From Rhododendron vialii (lineage: Eukaryota; Streptophyta; Magnoliopsida; Ericales; Ericaceae): a stretch of DNA of 64,000 nucleotides. Below are positions 57,016 to 64,000 of the stretch, piece after piece. Location of the stretch: NCBI RefSeq assembly GCF_030253575.1, contig NC_080566.1:11417501-11481500 (forward strand). Direction: 5' to 3'. The notes beneath the pieces were generated by a model. The model was not told where the DNA came from. It did not search any database and saw only the letters and a list, made by a program, of their open reading frames with translations. Position 1 is the first letter of the stretch, and each line of letters starts with the position of its first letter. Made by a program: the position numbers and the translations under genes.

Positions 57016-57303
57016 TTTTTTGTTTTTGTACGAAATCTCTTCCCCGCCCCCCGTTCCCTTCTTTCATCCGGTCGCCGCAACTTCGGCTCATGCCGTCCGT
57101 ATCTTCCCGGAGAGTTTTCGCAGCGATTTTTCCAGCTTCGAGCCAAAATAGCCCCGTCAGCGGGCACGTTCGGCCGCAGCCATCCCTCCAACGGGATACG
57201 GGGTCCGGCCGGCGAGACGTGGCCAAGAAAGCCAGAGATAGAGGGAGCGGTGCCCGACGGGGCAGAAAAATGGACCAAAAGAATTGAAAGCGGAGTGCCT
57301 ATC

Positions 57304-57421
57304 GGGTGCGATCATAACAGCACTAATGCACCGGATCCCATCAGAACTCCGCAGTTAAGCGTGCTTGGGCGAGAGTAGTACTAGGATGGGTGACCCCCGG
57401 GAAGTCCTCGTGTTGCACCCC
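57304..57421 (+). rRNA. 5S rRNA: 5S rRNA, copy 142 (118 nt)
   Basis: C14A and loss of T96 in box C, as in copy 97 18.3 kb upstream; N spacer, 406 bp unit. Possibly inactive. Confidence 0.85.
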
Positions 57422-57709
57422 TTTTTCGTTTTTGTACGAAATCCCTTCCCCGCCCCCCGTTCCCTTCTTTCATCCGGTCGCCGCAACTTCGGCTCATGCC
57501 GTCCGTATCTTCCCGGAGAGTTTTCGCAGCGATTTTTCCAGCTTCGAGCCAAAATAGCCCCGTCAGCGGGCACGTTCGGCCGCAGCCATCCCTCCAACGG
57601 GATACGGGGTCCGGCCGGCGAGACGTGGCCAAGAAAGCCAGAGATAGAGGGAGCGGTGCCCGACGGGGCAGAAAAATGGACCAAAAGAATTGAAAGCGGA
57701 GTGCCTATC

Positions 57710-57828
57710 GGGTGCGATCATAACAGCACTAATGCACCGGATCCCATCAGAACTCCGCAGTTAAGCGTGCTTGGGCGAGAGTAGTACTAGGATGGGTGAC
57801 CCCCTGGGAAGTCCTCGTCTTGCACCCC
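57710..57828 (+). rRNA. 5S rRNA: 5S rRNA, copy 143
   Basis: C14A and private G110C at the base of helix I; F spacer. Confidence 0.92.
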
Positions 57829-58116
57829 TTTTTCGTTTTTGTACGAAATCCCTTCCCCGCCCCCCGTTCCCTTCTTTCATCCGGTCGCCGCAACTTCGGC
57901 TCATGCCGTCCGTATCTTTCCGGAGAGTTTTCGCAGCGATTTTTCCAGCTTCGAGCCAAAATAGCCCCGTCAGCGGGCACGTTCGGCCGCAGCCATCCCT
58001 CCAACGGGATACGGGGTCCGGCCGGCGAGACGTGGCCAAGAAAGCCAGAGATAGAGGGAGCGGTGCCCGACGGGGCAGAAAAATGTACCAAAAGAATTGA
58101 AAGCGGAGTGCCTATC

Positions 58117-58234
58117 GGGTGTGATCATACCAGCACTAATGCACCGGATCCCATCAGAACTCGCAGTTAAGCGTGCTTGGGCGAGAGTAGTACTAGGATG
58201 GGTGACCCCCTGGGAAGTCCTCGTGTTGCACCCC
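58117..58234 (+). rRNA. 5S rRNA: 5S rRNA, copy 144 (118 nt)
   Basis: Loss of one C at +46/47 as in copy 99, plus private C6T in helix I; T spacer, 406 bp unit. Confidence 0.86.
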
Positions 58235-58522
58235 TTTTTTGTTTTTGTACGAAATCTCTTCCCCGCCCCCCGTTCCCTTCTTTCATCCGGTCGCCGCAAC
58301 TTCGGCTCATGCCGTCCGTATCTTCCCGGAGAGTTTTCGCAGCGATTTTTCCAGCTTCGAGCCAAAATAGCCCCGTCAGCGGGCACGTTCGGCCGCAGCC
58401 ATCCCTCCAACGGGATACGGGGTCCGGCCGGCGAGACGTGGCCAAGAAAGCCAGAGATAGAGGGAGCGGTGCCCGACGGGGCAGAAAAATGGACCAAAAG
58501 AATTGAAAGCGGAGTGCCTATC

Positions 58523-58641
58523 GGGTGCGATCATACCAGCACTAATGCACCGGATCCCATCAGAACTCCGCAGTTAAGCGTGCTTGGGCGAGAGTAGTAC
58601 TAGGATGGGTGACCCCCTGGGAAGTCCTCGTGTTGCACCCC
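58523..58641 (+). rRNA. 5S rRNA: 5S rRNA, copy 145
   Basis: Consensus gene; P spacer. Confidence 0.97.
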
Positions 58642-58929
58642 TTTTTCGTTTTTGTACGAAATCCCTTCCCCGCCCCCCGTTCCCTTCTTTCATCCGGTCG
58701 CCGCAACTTCGGCTCATGCCGTCCGGATCTTCCCGGAGAGTTTTCGCAGCGATTTTTCCAGCTGCGAGCCAAAATAGCCCCGTCAGCGGGCACGTTCGGC
58801 CGCAGCCATCCCTCCAACGGGATACGGGGTCCGGCCGGCGAGACGTGGCCAAGAAAGACAGAGATAGAGGGAGCGGTGCCCGACGGGGCCGAAAAATGTA
58901 CCAAAAGAATTGAAAGCGGAGTGCCTATC

Positions 58930-59048
58930 GGGTGCGATCATACCAGCACTAATGCACCGGATCCCATCAGAACTCCGCAGTTAAGCGTGCTTGGGCGAGA
59001 GTAGTACTAGGATGGGTGACCCCCTGGGAAGTCCTCGTGTTGCACCCC
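58930..59048 (+). rRNA. 5S rRNA: 5S rRNA, copy 146
   Basis: Consensus gene; T spacer. Confidence 0.97.
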
Positions 59049-59336
59049 TTTTTTGTTTTTGTACGAAATCTCTTCCCCGCCCCCCGTTCCCTTCTTTCAT
59101 CCGGTCGCCGCAACTTCGGCTCATGCCGTCCGTATCTTCCCGGAGAGTTTTCGCAGCGATTTTTCCAGCTTCGAGCCAAAATAGCCCCGTCAGCGGGCAC
59201 GTTCGGCCGCAGCCATCCCTCCAACGGGATACGGGGTCCGGCCGGCGAGACGTGGCCAAGAAAGCCAGAGATAGAGGGAGCGGTGCCCGACGGGGCAGAA
59301 AAATGGACCAAAAGAATTGAAAGCGGAGTTCCTATC

Positions 59337-59455
59337 GGGTGCGATCATAACAGCACTAATGCACCGGATCCCATCAGAACTCCGCAGTTAAGCGTGCTTG
59401 GGCGAGAGTAGTACTAGGATGGGTGACCCCCTGGGAAGTCCTCGTGTTGCACCCC
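59337..59455 (+). rRNA. 5S rRNA: 5S rRNA, copy 147
   Basis: C14A, with private G-7T upstream; F spacer. Confidence 0.95.
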
Positions 59456-59743
59456 TTTTTCGTTTTTGTACGAAATCCCTTCCCCGCCCCCCGTTCCCTT
59501 CTTTCATCCGGTCGCCGCAACTTCGGCTCATGCCGTCCGTATCTTTCCGGAGAGTTTTCGCAGCGATTTTTCCAGCTTCGAGCCAAAATAGCCCCGTCAG
59601 CGGGCACGTTCGGCCGCAGCCATCCCTCCAACGGGATACGGGGTCCGGCCGGCGAGACGTGGCCAAGAAAGACAGAGATAGAGGGAGCGGTGCCCGACGG
59701 GGCCGAAAAATGTACCAAAAGAATTGAAAGCGGAGTGCCTATC

Positions 59744-59862
59744 GGGTGCGATCATACCAGCACTAATGCACCGGATCCCATCAGAACTCCGCAGTTAAGC
59801 GTGCTTGGGCGAGAGTAGTACTAGGATGGGTGACCCCCTGGGAAGTCCTCGTGTTGCACCCC
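59744..59862 (+). rRNA. 5S rRNA: 5S rRNA, copy 148
   Basis: Consensus gene; T spacer. Confidence 0.97.
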
Positions 59863-60150
59863 TTTTTTGTTTTTGTACGAAATCTCTTCCCCGCCCCCCG
59901 TTCCCTTCTTTCATCCGGTCGCCGCAACTTCGGCTCATGCCGTCCGTATCTTCCCGGAGAGTTTTCGCAGCGATTTTTCCAGCTTCGAGCCAAAATAGCC
60001 CCGTCAGCGGGCACGTTCGGCCGCAGCCATCCCTCCAACGGGATACGGGGTCCGGCCGGCGAGACGTGGCCAAGAAAGCCAGAGATAGAGGGAGCGGTGC
60101 CCGACGGGGCCGAAAAATGGACCAAAAGAATTGAAAGCGGAGTGCCTATC

Positions 60151-60269
60151 GGGTGCGATCATAACAGCACTAATGCACCGGATCCCATCAGAACTCCGCA
60201 GTTAAGCGTGCTTGGGCGAGAGTAGTACTAGGATGGGTGACCCCCTGGGAAGTCCTCGTGTTGCACCCC
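60151..60269 (+). rRNA. 5S rRNA: 5S rRNA, copy 149
   Basis: C14A; F spacer. Confidence 0.95.
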
Positions 60270-60557
60270 TTTTTCGTTTTTGTACGAAATCCCTTCCCCG
60301 CCCCCCGTTCCCTTCTTTCATCCGGTCGCCGCAACTTCGGCTCATGCCGTCCGTATCTTTCCGGAGAGTTTTCGCAGCGATTTTTCCAGCTTCGAGCCAA
60401 AATAGCCCCGTCAGCGGGCACGTTCGGCCGCAGCCATCCCTCCAACGGGATACGGGGTCCGGCCGGCGAGACGTGGCCAAGAAAGCCAGAGATAGAGCGA
60501 GCAGTGCCCGACGGGGCAGAAAAATGGACCAAAAGAATTGAAAGCGGAGTGCCTATC

Positions 60558-60676
60558 GGGTGCGATCATACCAGCACTAATGCACCGGATCCCATCAGAA
60601 CTCCGCAGTTAAGCGTGCTTGGGCGAGAGTAGTACTAGGATGGGTGACCCCCTGGGAAGTCCTCGTGTTGCACCCC
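60558..60676 (+). rRNA. 5S rRNA: 5S rRNA, copy 150
   Basis: Consensus gene; P spacer; first unit of the 2035 bp repeat. Confidence 0.97.
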
Positions 60677-60964
60677 TTTTTCGTTTTTGTACGAAATCCC
60701 TTCCCCGCCCCCCGTTCCCTTCTTTCATCCGGTCGCCGCAACTTCGGCTCATGCCGTCCGGATCTTCCCGGAGAGTTTTCGCAGCGATTTTTCCAGCTGC
60801 GAGCCAAAATAGCCCCGTCAGCGGGCACGTTCGGCCGCAGCCATCCCTCCAACGGGATACGGGGTCCGGCCGGCGAGACGTGGCCAAGAAAGACAGAGAT
60901 AGAGGGAGCGGTGCCCGACGGGGCAGAAAAATGTACCAAAAGAATTGAAAGCGGAGTGCCTATC

Positions 60965-61083
60965 GGGTGCGATCATACCAGCACTAATGCACCGGATCCC
61001 ATCAGAACTCCGCAGTTAAGCGTGCTTGGGCGAGAGTAGTACTAGGATGGGTGACCCCCTGGGAAGTCCTCGTGTTGCACCCC
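60965..61083 (+). rRNA. 5S rRNA: 5S rRNA, copy 151
   Basis: Consensus gene; T spacer with CGAGCTGCG. Confidence 0.97.
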
Positions 61084-61371
61084 TTTTTTGTTTTTGTACG
61101 AAATCTCTTCCCCGCCCCCCGTTCCCTTCTTTCATCCGGTCGCCGCAACTTCGGCTCATGCCGTCCGTATCTTCCCGGAGAGTTTTCGCAGCGATTTTTC
61201 GAGCTGCGAGCCAAAATAGCCCCGTCAGCGGGCACGTTCGGCCGCAGCCATCCCTCCAACGGGATACGGGGTCCGGCCGGCGAGACGTGGCCAAGAAAGC
61301 CAGAGATAGAGGGAGCGGTGCCCGACGGGGCAGAAAAATGGACCAAAAGAATTGAAAGCGGAGTGCCTATC

Positions 61372-61490
61372 GGGTGCGATCATAACAGCACTAATGCACC
61401 GGATCCCATCAGAACTCCGCAGTTAAGCGTGCTTGGGCGAGAGTAGTACTAGGATGGGTGACCCCCTGGGAAGTCCTCGTGTTGCACCCC
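61372..61490 (+). rRNA. 5S rRNA: 5S rRNA, copy 152
   Basis: C14A; F spacer. Confidence 0.95.
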
Positions 61491-61778
61491 TTTTTCGTTT
61501 TTGTACGAAATCCCTTCCCCGCCCCCCGTTCCCTTCTTTCATCCGGTCGCCGCAACTTCGGCTCATGCCGTCCGTATCTTTCCGGAGAGTTTTCGCAGCG
61601 ATTTTTCCAGCTTCGAGCCAAAATAGCCCCGTCAGCGGGCACGTTCGGCCGCAGCCATCCCTCCAACGGGATACGGGGTCCGGCCGGCGAGACGTGGCCA
61701 AGAAAGACAGAGATAGAGGGAGCGGTGCCCGACGGGGCAGAAAAATGTACCAAAAGAATTGAAAGCGGAGTGCCTATC

Positions 61779-61897
61779 GGGTGCGATCATACCAGCACTA
61801 ATGCACCGGATCCCATCAGAACTCCGCAGTTAAGCGTGCTTGGGCGAGAGTAGTACTAGGATGGGTGACCCCCTGGGAAGTCCTCGTGTTGCACCCC
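61779..61897 (+). rRNA. 5S rRNA: 5S rRNA, copy 153
   Basis: Consensus gene; C1 spacer. Confidence 0.97.
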
Positions 61898-62185
61898 TTT
61901 TTCGTTTTTGTACGAAATCTCTTCCCCGCCCCCCGTTCCCTTCTTTCATCCGGTCGCCGCAACTTCGGCTCATGCCGTCCGTATCTTCCCGGAGAGTTTT
62001 CGCAGCGATTTTTCCAGCTTCGAGCCAAAATAGCCCCGTCAGCGGGCACGTTCGGCCGCAGCCATCCCTCCAACGGGATACGGGGTCCGGCCGGCGAGAC
62101 GTGGCCAAGAAAGACAGAGATAGAGGGAGCGGTGCCCGACGGGGCAGAAAAATGTACCAAAAGAATTGAAAGCGGAGTGCCTATC

Positions 62186-62304
62186 GGGTGCGATCATACC
62201 AGCACTAATGCACCGGATCCCATCAGAACTCCGCAGTTAAGCGTGCTTGGGCGAGAGTAGTACTAGGATGGGTGACCCCCTGGGAAGTCCTCGTGTTGCA
62301 CCCC
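62186..62304 (+). rRNA. 5S rRNA: 5S rRNA, copy 154
   Basis: Consensus gene; T spacer with CGAGCTGCG. Confidence 0.97.
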
Positions 62305-62592
62305 TTTTTTGTTTTTGTACGAAATCTCTTCCCCGCCCCCCGTTCCCTTCTTTCATCCGGTCGCCGCAACTTCGGCTCATGCCGTCCGTATCTTCCCGGA
62401 GAGTTTTCGCAGCGATTTTTCGAGCTGCGAGCCAAAATAGCCCCGTCAGCGGGCACGTTCGGCCGCAGCCATCCCTCCAACGGGATACGGGGTCCGGCCG
62501 GCGAGACGTGGCCAAGAAAGCCAGAGATAGAGCGAGCAGTGCCCGACGGGGCAGAAAAATGGACCAAAAGAATTGAAAGCGGAGTGCCTATC

Positions 62593-62711
62593 GGGTGCGA
62601 TCATACCAGCACTAATGCACCGGATCCCATCAGAACTCCGCAGTTAAGCGTGCTTGGGCGAGAGTAGTACTAGGATGGGTGACCCCCTGGGAAGTCCTCG
62701 TGTTGCACCCC
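62593..62711 (+). rRNA. 5S rRNA: 5S rRNA, copy 155
   Basis: Consensus gene; P spacer; counterpart of copy 150. Confidence 0.97.
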
Positions 62712-62999
62712 TTTTTCGTTTTTGTACGAAATCCCTTCCCCGCCCCCCGTTCCCTTCTTTCATCCGGTCGCCGCAACTTCGGCTCATGCCGTCCGGATCT
62801 TCCCGGAGAGTTTTCGCAGCGATTTTTCCAGCTGCGAGCCAAAATAGCCCCGTCAGCGGGCACGTTCGGCCGCAGCCATCCCTCCAACGGGATACGGGGT
62901 CCGGCCGGCGAGACGTGGCCAAGAAAGACAGAGATAGAGGGAGCGGTGCCCGACGGGGCAGAAAAATGTACCAAAAGAATTGAAAGCGGAGTGCCTATC

Positions 63000-63118
63000 G
63001 GGTGCGATCATACCAGCACTAATGCACCGGATCCCATCAGAACTCCGCAGTTAAGCGTGCTTGGGCGAGAGTAGTACTAGGATGGGTGACCCCCTGGGAA
63101 GTCCTCGTGTTGCACCCC
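63000..63118 (+). rRNA. 5S rRNA: 5S rRNA, copy 156
   Basis: Consensus gene; T spacer with CGAGCTGCG. Confidence 0.97.
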
Positions 63119-63406
63119 TTTTTTGTTTTTGTACGAAATCTCTTCCCCGCCCCCCGTTCCCTTCTTTCATCCGGTCGCCGCAACTTCGGCTCATGCCGTC
63201 CGTATCTTCCCGGAGAGTTTTCGCAGCGATTTTTCGAGCTGCGAGCCAAAATAGCCCCGTCAGCGGGCACGTTCGGCCGCAGCCATCCCTCCAACGGGAT
63301 ACGGGGTCCGGCCGGCGAGACGTGGCCAAGAAAGCCAGAGATAGAGGGAGCGGTGCCCGACGGGGCAGAAAAATGGACCAAAAGAATTGAAAGCGGAGTG
63401 CCTATC

Positions 63407-63525
63407 GGGTGCGATCATAACAGCACTAATGCACCGGATCCCATCAGAACTCCGCAGTTAAGCGTGCTTGGGCGAGAGTAGTACTAGGATGGGTGACCCC
63501 CTGGGAAGTCCTCGTGTTGCACCCC
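63407..63525 (+). rRNA. 5S rRNA: 5S rRNA, copy 157
   Basis: C14A; F spacer. Confidence 0.95.
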
Positions 63526-63813
63526 TTTTTCGTTTTTGTACGAAATCCCTTCCCCGCCCCCCGTTCCCTTCTTTCATCCGGTCGCCGCAACTTCGGCTCA
63601 TGCCGTCCGTATCTTTCCGGAGAGTTTTCGCAGCGATTTTTCCAGCTTCGAGCCAAAATAGCCCCGTCAGCGGGCACGTTCGGCCGCAGCCATCCCTCCA
63701 ACGGGATACGGGGTCCGGCCGGCGAGACGTGGCCAAGAAAGACAGAGATAGAGGGAGCGGTGCCCGACGGGGCAGAAAAATGTACCAAAAGAATTGAAAG
63801 CGGAGTGCCTATC

Positions 63814-63932
63814 GGGTGCGATCATACCAGCACTAATGCACCGGATCCCATCAGAACTCCGCAGTTAAGCGTGCTTGGGCGAGAGTAGTACTAGGATGGG
63901 TGACCCCCTGGGAAGTCCTCGTGTTGCACCCC
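63814..63932 (+). rRNA. 5S rRNA: 5S rRNA, copy 158
   Basis: Consensus gene; C1-like spacer cut by the window end after 68 bases. Confidence 0.97.
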
Positions 63933-64000
63933 TTTTTCGTTTTTGTACGAAATCTCTTCCCCGCCCCCCGTTCCCTTCTTTCATCCGGTCGCCGCAACTT

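Larger units (their letters stand above)
57304..58234 (+). repeat. Block shared with 38984-39914, copy B
   Basis: Units 142, 143 and gene 144. Homology ends after gene 144, whose spacer is type T while spacer 99 is type F. Private changes are G110C in gene 143 and C6T in gene 144. Confidence 0.85.
60558..62592 (+). repeat. Five-unit higher-order repeat, copy 1 (2035 bp)
   Basis: Units 150-154, order P, T, F, C1, T. Units 155-158 (P, T, F, C1) start a second copy that runs off the window. Confidence 0.82.
1..64000 (+). repeat. 5S rDNA tandem array, 158 units, head to tail
   Basis: The same unit (119 nt gene plus 278-292 bp spacer) recurs from edge to edge with no inversion or interruption; both ends of the window cut through spacers. 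Start-to-start lengths are 397, 407, 408 or 411 bp, with rare 398 and 406. Spacer types used below: S, short 397 bp form lacking a 10 bp AAAGCCAGAG segment; N, ordinary 407 bp; D, with CCCTTCAGCGGGCACTCTC (411 bp with an extra CTG, 408 bp without); Dh, D with the ATGCCG and CGCAGCC of N; F, TCTTTCCGG; T, six-T terminator plus AATCTCTTCC; T1, six-T only; C1, AATCTCTTCC only; K, CAACAAGAT; G, GTGGGCAAG; P, CCGGATC with CAGCTGCGAG in the late domain. Types were assigned by eye; silent differences may remain. Confidence 0.99.
62593..64000 (+). repeat. Five-unit higher-order repeat, copy 2, cut by window end
   Basis: Units 155-158 match units 150-153 at an offset of 2035 bp. Spacers 151 and 156 both have CGAGCTGCG joined to an otherwise type T spacer. 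Confidence 0.82.

Noticed and set aside
1-64000. Cassandra-type elements, which carry 5S sequence in their terminal repeats
   Set aside because: No terminal repeat boundaries, primer binding site or polypurine tract were seen; every unit is a plain gene plus spacer.
1-64000. CRISPR-like array of regular repeats
   Set aside because: The repeated part is a 119 nt 5S gene and the spacers are themselves near identical.
1-64000. Centromeric or other satellite DNA
   Set aside because: The unit contains a full 5S gene with intact pol III boxes and terminator, so it is rDNA, although its higher-order structure resembles that of satellites.

Overview
The window is one uninterrupted head-to-tail array of 5S ribosomal RNA genes. 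It holds 158 complete gene copies, all on the + strand, each 119 nt (five are 118 nt), separated by spacers of about 278-292 bp. I see no protein gene, tRNA, mobile element, CRISPR array or other gene. The gene sequence (GGGTGCG start, conserved pol III boxes A and C, CACCCC end followed by T-runs) is that of a land plant. The AATGCACC and CTCCGCAG stretches are of the eudicot kind rather than the grass kind; the species cannot be named from this. The 5S genes are unlinked to 18S-5.8S-28S genes here, the usual arrangement in flowering plants.

Two sequence domains are visible. The early domain (about 1-8.9 kb, copies 1-22) mixes 397, 407 and 411 bp units and carries CCGGATC in the spacer. The late domain (about 9.05-64 kb, spacer of copy 23 onward) has only 406-408 bp units, nearly all with CCGTATC. 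The switch falls inside unit 23, between 8905 and 9055: its gene is early type and its spacer late type.

The units are arranged in nested higher-order repeats. These are a 4-unit (1612 bp) and an 11-unit (4415 bp) repeat in the early domain, a 3-unit module (about 1222 bp) at 10-17.4 kb, an 11-unit repeat (4477 bp, two copies) at 17.8-26.8 kb, a 12-unit repeat (4885 bp, two copies) at 27.2-36.9 kb, a 9-unit repeat (3665 bp, about 2.5 copies) at 40.2-49.6 kb, and a 5-unit repeat (2035 bp) at 60.6-64 kb. Rare gene changes are shared between corresponding units, so these blocks arose by duplication (unequal exchange or conversion), not by chance.

Most genes look identical to the consensus. One variant, C14A, is present in 38 late-domain copies. 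A minority carry extra substitutions or single-base deletions in the control region or stem and may be poorly transcribed or give unstable RNA. Spacer type letters used in the gene entries are defined in the whole-array entry.
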